Origin: AP-15 sp963698995
GTDB lineage: Bacteria; Pseudomonadota; Alphaproteobacteria; ATCC43930; CGMCC-115725
NCBI GenBank assembly: GCA_963698995.1
Contig: CAVOTD010000091.1
Span: 1 to 64,000 of the forward strand
Length of the DNA stretch: 64,000 nucleotides
Direction of reading: 5' to 3'
Shown: piece by piece, positions 40,090-50,115 of the stretch
How the letters are laid out: each line of letters starts with the position of its first letter
How positions within the stretch are numbered: position 1 is the first letter of the stretch
The notes under the pieces: model-generated
The model's input: only the letters and a program-made list of their open reading frames with translations
What the model was told of the DNA's origin: nothing
Databases searched by the model: none
Program-made: the position numbers and the translations under genes

Positions 40090-41751
40090 TTAAGCGGCTG
40101 TCTCCACCGCTGGCTTCCTTCTTTGTCGCAGCGCGTCGAGTGCTTCCGGAGTATCGATATCGACAAGGATCGCGTCGTCTTCCATCTCGACCTCGGCGAC
40201 GAGTTCGGCGTGTTCGCCGATCAGGTGCTTGGCGCCGATATCGCCTGCGAGCTCGGCCATTTCAGGGAAGAACCGCTTCGACCACAGGACCGGGTTGCCG
40301 CGCTTGCCATGCCGCGTCGGGACGATGATCGCACGGCCCTCGAGCGGGTTGAAGGCTGCGATCAGACGGTCGAGATGCCTGCCGGAGATCAGCGGCATAT
40401 CGCCGAGACAAATCAGCACGCCGTCGAGATCGGGCGGCAGCGCGGCGATGCCACGTTTCAACGACGTCGAAAGCCCGTCGGCGAATCCCGGATTGATGAC
40501 CCTCTCGACCGGCAATTTGCCGAGGGCTGCATCTACCTGGTCGGCCTGATTGCCGAGTACCGCGATGATCGGCCGAGCGCGGGAGGCGAGTAGTCGGCGG
40601 GCAACATGCGCCGCCATCGGCGCGCCGGCGACCTCGGCGAGCAGCTTGTTCGGGCCGCCCATCCGCCGAGATCGCCCGGCCGCGAGCAACAGCGCTCCGA
40701 CCTGCGCCCCCGGCGTTGTCTCACGCTTCGGATCGGAGGCGGGTCGTGCTTCGGCACGCGGCAGCGGACGCGACGGGATCTCGGCGAGAAGCCCGCCGCT
40801 GCCCATTCGCATGATCTCGGCGGGTCCGACCGGTATGCCGGCGACAAGTCTTTCGAGCACCCAATCGAAGCCGTTGACCTTGGGCGAGCGGGCACAGCCC
40901 GGTAGCCCCAAAACGACCCGGCCCCCGATATGGCCGAGGAGCAGCAGGTTACCTGGGTCGACCGGCATCCCGAAATGGTCGATCCGGCCGCCCGCGGCGA
41001 CGATCGCCGCCGGGATCACGTCGCGCCGGTCGAGGATCGCCGAGGCGCCGTGAATCAGCAGGATGTCGATCCCGTGGCTGAGCGCATCGCGGATTAGTGC
41101 CGCCAGTTCGCCCGTCGCATGCGCGCCGCGCTCCTCGAAAACGAGGCCGCAGCCGAGTGCAGCGAGCCTGCCTTCGGTAACCTGCCGAGTCTTGTCGAGA
41201 ATGCTCTCCTTGAGCCCGGGTAGCCGCGTCTGCACGAGCCCGACCGAGCGCGTCAGGAAGGGCGCGACGCGCAGCAATGGGCCGCCTGCGGCGGCGGCCT
41301 CGACGCAGCGGGCAACGGCCGCTTCCGGTGCTGCAAACGGGATGATCTTGACGGTGGCGACCATCTGCTTGGGTTCGACAGTCGCGAATGGCGGCAGGGT
41401 GCCGAGCGTCACCGTCTCGTCGACGAGGTTGAGACGGTCGAGCCGCTCGGGATCAAACACGAGAAGTCCGCGCGTCTTGGCAAAGAGGTTGGCGCGGCCC
41501 GTAAACGCGGCCGCCGTCTCGATCTCCGCCCCGGCTGCGGCGCTGGCAACCCGGCGGGCGGCCTCGTCCTCGCCGACATCGCCGGTTTCGAGCCTGGCGA
41601 CGACGATCCGTCTCAAGCCGGACGCGGCGATCAGTTCGACGTCGCTTCGCGACAACACCCGCGCCTTCTTTAGTGCGGTCGTGCCGAGCTTCAGGCTATG
41701 CGCGAGGATCGCCCCTTCGGCCTCGGCGACCGGGACTTCGCCGAATTTCAC
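40090..41751 (-). CDS. Molybdopterin-binding / MocA-like nucleotidyltransferase fusion
   Basis: 553 residues in two parts. The first ~330 form a molybdopterin-binding (MoeA/MogA-like) domain, with LKLGTTALKKARVLSRSDVE, KESILDKTRQVTEGRLAALG and DILLIHGASAILDRRDVIPA. The second (~355-553) is a MobA/MocA-type NTP transferase with GALLLAAGRSRRMGGPNKLL and GVLICLGDMPLISGRHLDRL. Together they attach CMP (MocA) or GMP to the molybdenum cofactor for hydroxylases. It starts GTG at 41751, overlapping the XdhC stop as GTGA. Its place behind coxDE and XdhC fits maturation of the CoxL enzyme nearby. Confidence 0.88.
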   Translation of the reverse strand: MKFGEVPVAEAEGAILAHSLKLGTTALKKARVLSRSDVELIAASGLRRIVVARLETGDVGEDEAARRVASAAAGAEIETAAAFTGRANLFAKTRGLLVFDPERLDRLNLVDETVTLGTLPPFATVEPKQMVATVKIIPFAAPEAAVARCVEAAAAGGPLLRVAPFLTRSVGLVQTRLPGLKESILDKTRQVTEGRLAALGCGLVFEERGAHATGELAALIRDALSHGIDILLIHGASAILDRRDVIPAAIVAAGGRIDHFGMPVDPGNLLLLGHIGGRVVLGLPGCARSPKVNGFDWVLERLVAGIPVGPAEIMRMGSGGLLAEIPSRPLPRAEARPASDPKRETTPGAQVGALLLAAGRSRRMGGPNKLLAEVAGAPMAAHVARRLLASRARPIIAVLGNQADQVDAALGKLPVERVINPGFADGLSTSLKRGIAALPPDLDGVLICLGDMPLISGRHLDRLIAAFNPLEGRAIIVPTRHGKRGNPVLWSKRFFPEMAELAGDIGAKHLIGEHAELVAEVEMEDDAILVDIDTPEALDALRQRRKPAVETAA

Positions 41752-42458
41752 GCCGCCTCCGTCGCCTCGCCGCGACGCAGAACCTGAGTCATCTCGGCGA
41801 CGATCGAGATCGCCACCTCAGCCGGCGACACTGCGCCGATCGATAGGCCGACCGGCCCGTGAATGCGGGCGAGATCACTGTCGCGGAAACCCAGTTCCTT
41901 GAGCCGCGCGCAGCGCCCGGCGTGGTTGCGGCGCGAGCCCAGCGCGCCGATGTAGAAGCAATCCGAACGCAACGCCGCGGCCAGCGCCGGGTCGTCGAGC
42001 TTTGGGTCGTGGGTCAAGGCCAGGACCGCCGAACCGCGATCGGGCCGCAACCGTTCGAGCGCTTCGTCGGGCCATTCCTGCGTCAACTCGACATCCGGAA
42101 AGCGCGCTTGCGTCGCGAACGCGCCCCGCGGGTCGATGACCATCACGGCGTAGTCGGCCATCGTCAGCATCTGCGCCAGGGGCTGTGCGATATGCACCGC
42201 ACCGATGATGAAGCAGCGATGCGGCGGCGTGAGTACCTCGACGAACACAGGGCCAGCGGCCGTCTCGACGGTTCGGTTGCGCCCGCTACGCCAAATCTCG
42301 CGCACTCTGTCGAGCGCCGCATCGTCCAGCGCCAGATCGCCCTCGGTCTGTTTGTCGTCCAGCAGCAATTGCCGACCCGTGCCGAGCTCGGTTGCGAGAG
42401 CAACCGAGCGGTGCTCTCTCTCCGCCGCCACAACCCGGTCGAGAATACGCCCTTTCAT
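41748..42458 (-). CDS. XdhC-family cofactor insertion protein, Rossmann part
   Basis: 236 residues from the ATG at 42458. XdhC proteins bind sulfurated molybdenum cofactor and pass it to hydroxylases. The Rossmann domain shows CFIIGAVHIAQPLAQMLTMA, DYAVMVIDPRGAFAT and AVLALTHDPKLDDPALAAAL. CFYIGALGSRRNHAGRCARL and IHGPVGLSIGAVSPAEVAIS follow, all family signatures. The front has a partial XdhC/CoxI segment. It overlaps the other XdhC gene by ATGA at its start and MocA by GTGA at its end. Confidence 0.92.
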   Translation of the reverse strand: MKGRILDRVVAAEREHRSVALATELGTGRQLLLDDKQTEGDLALDDAALDRVREIWRSGRNRTVETAAGPVFVEVLTPPHRCFIIGAVHIAQPLAQMLTMADYAVMVIDPRGAFATQARFPDVELTQEWPDEALERLRPDRGSAVLALTHDPKLDDPALAAALRSDCFYIGALGSRRNHAGRCARLKELGFRDSDLARIHGPVGLSIGAVSPAEVAISIVAEMTQVLRRGEATEAA

Positions 42459-42775
42459 TCGACGCGCTCGACAAAGATCTGGATCTTGCCGCCGCAGGCG
42501 AGACCGACTTCCCACGCCTGGTCGTCGCTGACACCAAAATCGAGGAGCCGAGGCTTGCCGTCACGGATCGCTTCGATCGCCTCCTCGACGACCGCGCCCT
42601 CGACGCAGCCGCCCGACACCGAGCCGACCATGGCGCCCGTATCGTTTACCGCGAGCTTGGCGCCGACCGGCCGCGGCGATGAACCCCAAGTGGTGACGAC
42701 GGTCGCCAGCGCCACGCCCGATCCGGCCTCGCGCCAGCGCGCTGCTTGCTCCAGGATTTCCGCCGTATCGCTCAT
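42455..42775 (-). CDS. XdhC/CoxI N-domain protein
   Basis: 106 residues. It contains VALATVVTTWGSSPRPVGAK, MVGSVSGGCVEGAVVEEAIE and LACGGKIQIFVERVE, with the conserved Cys in SGGCVEG. This is the N-terminal half of XdhC encoded as its own gene, with the Rossmann half in the next gene (four-base overlap). Such split XdhC pairs occur in form II CO-dehydrogenase-like clusters. It probably works in molybdenum-cofactor sulfuration or insertion together with its neighbour. Confidence 0.9.
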   Translation of the reverse strand: MSDTAEILEQAARWREAGSGVALATVVTTWGSSPRPVGAKLAVNDTGAMVGSVSGGCVEGAVVEEAIEAIRDGKPRLLDFGVSDDQAWEVGLACGGKIQIFVERVE

Positions 42776-42792
42776 GCTGCTCTCTCCTTATG

Positions 42793-42871
42793 CGTCATTC
42801 CCGCGAAAGCGGAAATCCAGATCCCAAAGCCGCAGCGGCTGCCCTGGACCCCCGCTTTCGCGGGAGTGACG
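42793..42871. repeat. Inverted repeat of the CGTCATTCCCGCGAAAGCGG type
   Basis: The left arm CGTCATTCCCGCGAAAGCGG (42793-42812) is matched by the right arm CCGCTTTCGCGGGAGTGACG (42852-42871), near-perfect with one mismatch. Between them is a ~39-base loop with CCAGATCC/CTGGACCC ends that also pair. This is a common dispersed intergenic palindrome in Alpha- and Betaproteobacteria. It lies between XdhC and coxE and may fold in RNA. Confidence 0.8.
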
Positions 42872-42881
42872 GGAACCCCGC

Positions 42882-44111
<1,230 letters not shown>

Positions 44112-44128
44112 CCGTCGGTGGCCGCTCC

Positions 44129-45058
44129 TCAACCTTCGGCTGTCGCGGCTTCGGCCTTGAGCTGCTCGAGCAGCCGGGCGGCTTCGCTGCCGTGTAGGCG
44201 GGCGATGTCGTCCTGGTACTTGAGGAGCACACCCAGCGTGTCGTTGATCGCGTGCGGCGTCAGCTCCAGCACGTCCAGTTGCATCAGCGCCTCGGTCCAG
44301 TCGATCGTCTCGGCGATGCCTGGGAGCTTGAACAAATCCATCGAGCGCAGCTTCTGGACAAAGCCAACCACCTCGCGCGACAGATGCTCGCTCGCGCCGG
44401 GCGCCTTGCGCTTTAAAATCTCGAGCTCGCGCGCTGTGTTCGGGTAATCGACCCAGTAATAAAAGCAGCGCCGCTTCAACGCGTCGTGGATTTCTCGGGT
44501 CCGGTTCGACGTGATAATCACGATCGGCGGCTCTTCGGCATGGATCGTGCCGATTTCGGGGATCGTCACCTGAAAGTCGGAGAGCAGTTCGAGGAGGTAG
44601 GCCTCGAACGGCTCGTCGGTACGGTCGAGTTCGTCGATCAGCAACACCGGTGCGCCGGCAATATCCGGCTCCAGCGCCTGGAGCAATGGGCGCTTGATTA
44701 GAAACCGGTCGGAAAAAATTGTGCCCTCGATCTGCGAGCGGTCTTCCTCGGCCGCCTCCGCAAGGCGGATCTCGATCATCTGGCGGGCATAGTCCCATTC
44801 ATAGACCGCCGAGGCGACGTCGAGGCCTTCGTAACACTGCAAACGAATGAGCCGCCGCCTCAGAGCCGTGGCCAGCACCTTGGCGATCTCGGTCTTGCCG
44901 ACCCCAGCCTCTCCTTCGAGAAACAACGGCCGCCTCAAATGCAGTGCCAGATGTACGGCCGTTGCAAGGCTGCGATCGGCGATGTAATCGGCGCTGCCGA
45001 GCAGTGCCAGCGTCGCGTCGACCGATACAGGGAGAGTAGAGGAACCGTTACCGCGCAT
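44129..45058 (-). CDS. coxD: MoxR-type AAA+ ATPase, CoxD-like
   Basis: 309 residues from the ATG at 45058. Walker A is FLEGEAGVGKTEIAKVLATA, Walker B is PVLLIDELDRTDEPFEAYLL, and sensor 1 is PIVIITSNRTREIHDALKRR. The region CYEGLDVASAVYEWDYARQM is characteristic of the CoxD branch. It remodels or assembles metal centres with its VWA partner CoxE directly downstream. It is separated from the structural cox genes by a decayed toxin-antitoxin module and a GFA gene, so it has its own upstream region. Confidence 0.92.
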   Translation of the reverse strand: MRGNGSSTLPVSVDATLALLGSADYIADRSLATAVHLALHLRRPLFLEGEAGVGKTEIAKVLATALRRRLIRLQCYEGLDVASAVYEWDYARQMIEIRLAEAAEEDRSQIEGTIFSDRFLIKRPLLQALEPDIAGAPVLLIDELDRTDEPFEAYLLELLSDFQVTIPEIGTIHAEEPPIVIITSNRTREIHDALKRRCFYYWVDYPNTARELEILKRKAPGASEHLSREVVGFVQKLRSMDLFKLPGIAETIDWTEALMQLDVLELTPHAINDTLGVLLKYQDDIARLHGSEAARLLEQLKAEAATAEG

Positions 45059-45085
45059 CCAAACCGATCCTGGCCGCAACAAAAT

Positions 45086-45106
45086 CCCTCTCCCGACAGG
45101 AGAGGG
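45086..45106. repeat. GC hairpin upstream of coxD
   Basis: CCCTCTCC (45086-45093) pairs with GGAGAGGG (45099-45106) around a five-base loop, with a short A-run on one side. It could be a terminator fragment or a dispersed short repeat. It lies between coxD and the antitoxin gene, which face away from each other, so a terminator role for either is unlikely. Confidence 0.5.
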
Positions 45107-45213
45107 CGGGAAGACGCCCACCGGTGAACCGGGGCACACGTCCTTAATGTGAGATATCTAATCCCTCTAACGTAGCCATGCCACCCCGGCTGTGGATTGG
45201 CCATCGCAGCATT

Positions 45214-45229
45214 GCTATCATATGATAGC
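45214..45229. promoter_or_regulatory. 16-base palindrome, likely antitoxin operator
   Basis: GCTATCATATGATAGC is perfectly palindromic and stands about 20 bases before the TTG start of the FitA/VapB-like antitoxin at 45250. Ribbon-helix-helix antitoxins of this type repress their own operon by binding such palindromes. The role is inference from position. Confidence 0.55.
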
Positions 45230-45249
45230 GTTAGTCACAGGAGGCCGTC

Positions 45250-45497
45250 TTGTCCCAACTCCTCGTTCGGGATGTCCCACAGGAGGTGGTCGAAGCCTTA
45301 AAGCGACGCGCGGCCGAGCATGGCCGAAGCGCCGAAGCCGAGCACCGGATCATTCTAACCGGATCATTCTAGAGGAAGCTTTGCGTCCAGGACGCGCAGG
45401 ATTTTGGGAGCGCGCGGCGGCGCTTCGTGCCGAAACGCGCGGCCGTAAACTAACGAATTCGACGGACCTTATCCGTCAGGACCGTGACGAGCGGAGA
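45250..45497 (+). pseudogene. FitA/VapB-like antitoxin, broken by a 14-base duplication
   Basis: The TTG start follows CACAGGAGG and gives MSQLLVRDVPQEVVEALKRR then AAEHGRSAEAEHRIIL, the start of a FitA-type DNA-binding antitoxin. ACCGGATCATTCTA at 45344-45357 is repeated directly at 45358-45371. The extra 14 bases shift the frame and bring a TAG at 45370-45372 after 40 codons. Removing one copy restores EEALRPGRAGFWERAAALR and a 77-residue frame. At its end the expected TGA is AGA (45495-45497). Either the gene has decayed or the assembly holds errors here. Confidence 0.75.
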
Positions 45498-45900
45498 GCA
45501 TCGTCATCGACGCTTCAGTTGCCCTCAAATGGGTTTTCGAAGAACCCGGAACAGAGGCGGCGCTTGCGCTTCGTGGCGAGCAACTGATCGCGCCGGCAAT
45601 TTGGCTCGCAGAAGCCGCAAATGCGTTATGGCGGCGCGTAAGACTTGGTGAGACAACCGCCACCGAGGCGCTCGTGCGAATGGACGAATTGGCCGAGGCA
45701 CCGGTTGCGACGCTCTCGATCGAGCCGCATGTCGCTCGTGCATTAAGGCTCGCGATGGAAATCTCTTATCCGGTATACGACTGCCTCTATCTCGCGCTCG
45801 CCATACATTACGATACACGCCTCATCACCGATGATCGGCGGTTCGCCGGTGCTGTGACCGACCGATCGGATCTTGCCGGCCGGGTACAGCTGCTGCGAAC
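45494..45900 (+). pseudogene. PIN-domain toxin (FitB/VapC-like), start codon lost
   Basis: The frame encodes IVIDASVALKWVFEEPGTEA, PAIWLAEAANALWRRVRLGE, EISYPVYDCLYLALAIHYDT and TRLITDDRRFAGAV. These are PIN ribonuclease hallmarks with the acidic residues D (IVID), E (AEAANA) and D (YDCLYLA, TDDRRF). The expected GTG start overlapping the antitoxin stop as GTGA reads GAGA at 45494-45497. No in-frame ATG, GTG or TTG precedes the domain after the TGA just upstream. The frame also lacks a stop near the usual end (it runs to 46216, antisense to the GFA gene). A VapC-type RNase, probably inactive here. Confidence 0.75.
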
Positions 45901-45948
45901 TGACGCGGCGATATCGGATTATGCCGGCGCCGAGCGCCAATCCGCACC

Positions 45949-46404
45949 TTATCGTGCCGAGGATATGACCTCCGCCCAATCCTTGGCCTGCGTCTCGAAG
46001 GGCCGGCCGCCCTCGGGCAGGGTTACCCAAGGCTGTTTGCTGCGGGTCCAGAAATGCACCCTCGGCTCGAGCCAGGATGTGTCGTCCAATGTACCAGCCC
46101 GCACCGTGCGGAGCGCACCGGGCGATGGCGAGCCGGGTTTCGGGCCGCTGCAGACCCAGGCGCCGCATTCCGGACAGATCCATCGCGTGTTGGTGCGCCC
46201 GCTGTTGGCAATGTGATGAAGCGGTCGCGGCTGGACACCGGAGAGGTGAAACGCCTCATCCGCAACGAGCAGCGCCAGTGAAAACGCGCTGCCGGTCAGG
46301 CGCTGGCAATCGGTGCAGTGGCAGGTATAGACAAGCTCGGGTGCCCGACTGATCTCATAGCGGAGCGCGCCGCACAGGCACCCACCGGTTTGTGGGAGCT
46401 TCAT
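45949..46404 (-). CDS. GFA-family zinc protein
   Basis: 151 residues. The zinc-binding pattern of the glutathione-dependent formaldehyde-activating enzyme fold is complete: GGCLCGALRYEIS, YTCHCTDCQRLTGSAFSLAL and RWICPECGAWVCSGPK. Despite the family name, most members have no proven formaldehyde activity. It ends in WAEVISSAR. Located between coxM and the decayed toxin pair on the cox strand, 19 bases after coxM, so it may be read with the cox genes. Exact role unknown. Confidence 0.88.
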   Translation of the reverse strand: MKLPQTGGCLCGALRYEISRAPELVYTCHCTDCQRLTGSAFSLALLVADEAFHLSGVQPRPLHHIANSGRTNTRWICPECGAWVCSGPKPGSPSPGALRTVRAGTLDDTSWLEPRVHFWTRSKQPWVTLPEGGRPFETQAKDWAEVISSAR

Positions 46405-46423
46405 TCGAAAGAAACGCCGATCC

Positions 46424-47218
46424 TCACCCGCAGCCGGCGACGGCGCGGCGGGCCATGACGCCGACGAGGTGCGCGCGGTACTCGGCGCTCGCGTGGATAT
46501 CGGAGTTGAGGCCGTCGTCGGGTATCGTGATATCCTTGATGGCGTCCGGGGTGAAGGATTTCGCCAGCGCCGCTTCCATCTCGGGGACGCGGAAGACGCA
46601 GGGTCCGGCTCCGGTCACCGCGACGCGTACCGCGGAACCGGCGCGGGCGACAAAGACACCGACGATCGCGTAGCGCGAGGCCGGGTTGCGGAATTTCTGG
46701 TAGCAGGCGGCTTGCGGCTTCGGAAAGCGGACCGAGGTGACGATCTCGGCCGGCTCAAGCGCCGTCTCGAACATGCCAGTGAAGAAATGTTCGGCGGCGA
46801 TCTCCCGCTTGGTCGTATGCACGGTTGCGCCGAGCGCAACCAGTGCGGCTGGGTAGTCGGCCGCCGGATCGTTGTTGCTGATCGATCCGCCGATCGTGCC
46901 GCGATTGCGCACGGCGGGGTCGCCAATCATTCCGGCCATTGTGGCAAGAGCCGGGATCGCTTGCTTGGCGACCGGCGAGTTGTGCACCTCGGCATGCCGC
47001 GTCATCGCCCCGATCACCAGCGCGTCCCCGGCATCGGTGATGCCGCGCAACGAGGCGATCGCGGCGAGATCGACCAGATCCGACGGCCTGGCGAGACGCT
47101 GCTTCAGGGTCGGAATCAAGGTCATGCCGCCAGCGACCAGTTTGGCTTCCTCATTCGCGCTGAGCAGGTTGGCGATCTCGTCGAGGCTGGTCGGCTTGTG
47201 ATAGTTGAATTCGTACAT
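46424..47218 (-). CDS. coxM: Molybdenum hydroxylase FAD-binding medium subunit (CoxM-like)
   Basis: 264 residues. FAD-binding motifs are AKLVAGGMTLIPTLKQRLAR and the TIGG loop GTIGGSISNNDPAADYPAAL. The C-terminal CO_deh_flav_C part follows (TKREIAAEHFFTGMFETALE, YQKFRNPASRYAIVGVFVAR). It carries electrons from the 2Fe-2S subunit to the acceptor. The start ATG at 47218 (MYEFNYHKPTSLDEIANLLS) is the usual CoxM start, 11 bases after coxL. Order on the strand is coxS, coxL, coxM. Form I clusters are usually M-S-L, so this order also suggests form II. Confidence 0.93.
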   Translation of the reverse strand: MYEFNYHKPTSLDEIANLLSANEEAKLVAGGMTLIPTLKQRLARPSDLVDLAAIASLRGITDAGDALVIGAMTRHAEVHNSPVAKQAIPALATMAGMIGDPAVRNRGTIGGSISNNDPAADYPAALVALGATVHTTKREIAAEHFFTGMFETALEPAEIVTSVRFPKPQAACYQKFRNPASRYAIVGVFVARAGSAVRVAVTGAGPCVFRVPEMEAALAKSFTPDAIKDITIPDDGLNSDIHASAEYRAHLVGVMARRAVAGCG

Positions 47219-47229
47219 CGAGGGTCTCC

Positions 47230-49608
47230 CTATTCCGCGGCGAGCGGCGAGCGATGCTGCTGGATCAGGCGCCACAGCCGCTCGGGTGTCGCCGGCATGT
47301 CGAGATGCCGGATGCCGAGCGGTTTCAGCGCATCGACCAGGGCGTTGGTGATCGCCGCCGGCGCGCCGATCGCCCCGGCTTCGCCGCAGCCTTTCACGCC
47401 AAGCGGGTTGTGCGTGCACAGGGTTACGTTGGTCGACAATACAAAGGGCGGAAAATCGTCGGCCCGCGGCATCGCGTAATCGTTGTAGGAGCCGGTCAGC
47501 AGCTGCCCGGTCCCTTTGTCGTAGACGCAGCCCTCGAGCAACGCCTGGCCGATCCCCTGGGCGAGCCCGCCATGCACTTGGCCTTCGACGATCATCGGGT
47601 TGAGGATCCGTCCGAAATCGTCGCTGGCGGTGAAGTTGACGACCGTGACCTGCCCGGTTTCGGGGTCGACCTCGACCTCGGCGATATGGGCGCCCGACGG
47701 GAAGGTGAAGTTCTTCGGGTCGTAGAACGAGGTCTCGTCGAGGCCGGGCTCCAGTTCCTCATGCGGGAAGTTGTGCGGCACATAGGCGGTCAGCGCCACC
47801 TCGGCCAACGTCTTCGACCGGTCGGTGCCGGCGACGCTGAACTTGCCGTCCTTGAACTCGACATCGGCCTCGGCGGCTTCGAGCAGGTGAGCGGCGATCT
47901 TGCGGCCCTTGGCGATGACCTTGTCCATTGCCTTGACGATCGCGCTGCCGCCCACGGCGAGTGACCGCGAGCCGTAGGTGCCCATGCCGTAGGGGATCTT
48001 ATCGGTATCGCCGTGCACGATCTCGATGCTTTCGATCGGGATGCCGAGCGTATCCGCGACGAGCTGCGAAAACGTCGTCTCGTGTCCCTGCCCATGGCTG
48101 TGCGAGCCGGTGAGGACGGTGACGCTGCCGGTCGGGTGGACGCGGACCGCGGCGCATTCGAACAGGCCCGCCCGGGCGCCGAGCGAGCCGACGACGGCCG
48201 ACGGGGCGATGCCGCAGGCCTCGATGTAGGTGGCGATGCCGAGGCCGCGCAATTTGCCGCGCCCGATCGCCTCGCGGCGCCTGGCCTCGAAGCCCTTGTA
48301 GTCGGCCGCATTCAGCGCAAGCTCCAACGTCGTGAAGTAATCACCGCTGTCATAGGTCAGCGCGACCGGGGTCTGGTACGGGTAGGCGTCCTTCGCGATG
48401 AAGTTGCGGCGGCGCAACTCGGCCGGATCCATGCCGAGCTCGTCGGCCGCGAGGTCGACGATGCGCTCGAGCAGAAACGTCGCCTCGGGGCGGCCCGCCC
48501 CGCGATAGGCGTCGACCGGCACCGTGTGGGTGAACACCGCCTTGGTCTCGACGTAGATCGCCGGGGTCGTGTAGGTGCCGGCAAGTAAGGTCCCGTAAAG
48601 ATATGTCGGGATGCACGGCGCGAAGGTCGACAGATACGCCCCCATATTGGCGATCGTCGCGACCTTGAGGGCGAGGAACTTCGCATCGGAATCGACCGCC
48701 AGCTCGACGTGAGTGACATGGTCGCGGCCATGCGCGTCCGACATGAAGCTTTCCGAGCGCTCCGCCGTCCATTTGACCGGCCGCTTCAGCTTGCCGGCGG
48801 CCCAGGTCACGATCGCCTCTTCGGCGTAGTGGTAGATCTTCGACCCGAAGCCGCCGCCGACATCGGGCGCCACGACTCGCAGCCGCGCCTCGGGGATGTG
48901 CAGTACAAAGGCGCCCATCAGCAGGCGGATCACATGCGGGTTCTGGCTCGTCGTATAGAGCGTGTATTCGTTCGTCGCGCGGTTGAACTCGCCGATTGCG
49001 GCGCGCGGCTCCATCGCGTTGGGGACGAGCCGGTTGTTGACGAGGTCGAGCTTGACGATCCTTGCGGCCGAGGCAAAGGCGGCCTCGACCGCCGTAAGGT
49101 CGCCGAGATGCCAGTCGTAGCAGAGGTTTCCCGGAGCCTCGGGCCACACCGCGGGGCTGCCGGGTTTTAGCGCGTCGCCCGGGTCGATCGCCGCCGGTTC
49201 CTCGACATAATCGACCTGGATCAGCTCGGCCGCGTCGCGCGCCTGTCCGAGAGTTTCGGCAATCACGACCGCCACCTGATCGCCGACATGGCGCACCCGG
49301 TCGACGACCAACGGCGGATGCCCCGGCTCGACCATCGGCGAGCCGTCCTTCGAATGAATCTGCCATCCGCAAGGCAGCCCTCCGACCCCGTCGGCCGCCA
49401 TGTCCTTGCCGGTATAGACGGTGACGACACCCGGCGCCGACGCGGCAGCCGAGATGTCTATGCCGGTAATCCGCGCATTGGCGTGAGGGCTGCGCAGAAT
49501 GTATGCGTGAGCCTGACCCAGGCGGTTGATATCGTCGGTGTAGGTGCCTTGACCAGTGATGAAGCGGTAATCCTCGAGCCGCCGCACCGGCGTTCCGATG
49601 AGGCTCAT
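47230..49608 (-). CDS. coxL: Form II CoxL-like molybdenum hydroxylase large subunit
   Basis: 792 residues with the two molybdopterin-binding regions: RVVAPDVGGGFGSKIYHYAE, and GSHSHGQGHETTFSQLVADT with GTYGSRSLAVGGSA. The active-site loop reads PVDAYRGAGRPEATFLLERI. AYRGAGR is the form II signature; true CO dehydrogenases (form I) have AYxCSFR. The C-terminal glutamate motif is KGCGEAGAIGAPAAITNAL. It is thus a xanthine-oxidase-family hydroxylase whose substrate is unknown and may not be CO. Intact, six bases after coxS. Confidence 0.95.
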   Translation of the reverse strand: MSLIGTPVRRLEDYRFITGQGTYTDDINRLGQAHAYILRSPHANARITGIDISAAASAPGVVTVYTGKDMAADGVGGLPCGWQIHSKDGSPMVEPGHPPLVVDRVRHVGDQVAVVIAETLGQARDAAELIQVDYVEEPAAIDPGDALKPGSPAVWPEAPGNLCYDWHLGDLTAVEAAFASAARIVKLDLVNNRLVPNAMEPRAAIGEFNRATNEYTLYTTSQNPHVIRLLMGAFVLHIPEARLRVVAPDVGGGFGSKIYHYAEEAIVTWAAGKLKRPVKWTAERSESFMSDAHGRDHVTHVELAVDSDAKFLALKVATIANMGAYLSTFAPCIPTYLYGTLLAGTYTTPAIYVETKAVFTHTVPVDAYRGAGRPEATFLLERIVDLAADELGMDPAELRRRNFIAKDAYPYQTPVALTYDSGDYFTTLELALNAADYKGFEARRREAIGRGKLRGLGIATYIEACGIAPSAVVGSLGARAGLFECAAVRVHPTGSVTVLTGSHSHGQGHETTFSQLVADTLGIPIESIEIVHGDTDKIPYGMGTYGSRSLAVGGSAIVKAMDKVIAKGRKIAAHLLEAAEADVEFKDGKFSVAGTDRSKTLAEVALTAYVPHNFPHEELEPGLDETSFYDPKNFTFPSGAHIAEVEVDPETGQVTVVNFTASDDFGRILNPMIVEGQVHGGLAQGIGQALLEGCVYDKGTGQLLTGSYNDYAMPRADDFPPFVLSTNVTLCTHNPLGVKGCGEAGAIGAPAAITNALVDALKPLGIRHLDMPATPERLWRLIQQHRSPLAAE

Positions 49609-49614
49609 CGCCCG

Positions 49615-50115
49615 TTACTCCGCTGCCACCGCCGGCTTCTCCCCTCGCATGACTGCCGCGCCTTCGATGATCGCCAGCACGATGTTGTGATAACCGGTGC
49701 AGCGGCAGAGATTGCCCTCGAGATACTCACGGACCTCGCGCTCGGTCGGGTTGGGGTTGTTTTTGACCAGATCGAGCGCGCTCATGATCATGCCGGGGGT
49801 GCAGAAGCCGCACTGCAAGGCATGATTGTTGCGGAACGCTTCCTGCATCGGATGCAGGGTATCGCCGGTCGCAACCGCTTCGATCGTCAGCACCGAGCGG
49901 CCTTCGGCCTGTAATGCCAAGAGAGTGCACGCCTTGACGGCTTCCCCGTCGACATGGACGACGCAGGCACCGCATTGGCTGGTGTCGCAGCCGACATGCG
50001 TGCCGGTCAGCCCGAGCTGCTCGCGCAATAGTTGTACCAATAAGGTGCGGCCTTCGACGGTTGCCGAGACCGGCTTGCCGTTCACCGTGAGGCTCACCGT
50101 CTTTTGCATCGACAT
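49615..50115 (-). CDS. coxS: 2Fe-2S small subunit (CoxS-like)
   Basis: 166 residues with both clusters. The plant-type cluster is GCDTSQCGACVVHVDG plus a later Cys in KACTLLALQ. The second is CGFCTPGMIMSALDL and GNLCRCTGYHNIV. It passes electrons from the molybdenum site to the FAD subunit. The start region MSMQKTVSLTVNGKPVSATV is standard. First structural gene of the S-L-M order; coxG lies ~100 bases further upstream on the same strand. Confidence 0.95.
   Translation of the reverse strand: MSMQKTVSLTVNGKPVSATVEGRTLLVQLLREQLGLTGTHVGCDTSQCGACVVHVDGEAVKACTLLALQAEGRSVLTIEAVATGDTLHPMQEAFRNNHALQCGFCTPGMIMSALDLVKNNPNPTEREVREYLEGNLCRCTGYHNIVLAIIEGAAVMRGEKPAVAAE

Noticed and set aside
47230..49608. 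Calling the cox genes an aerobic CO dehydrogenase
   Set aside because: The active-site loop is AYRGAGR (form II) and not the AYxCSFR of proven CO dehydrogenases.
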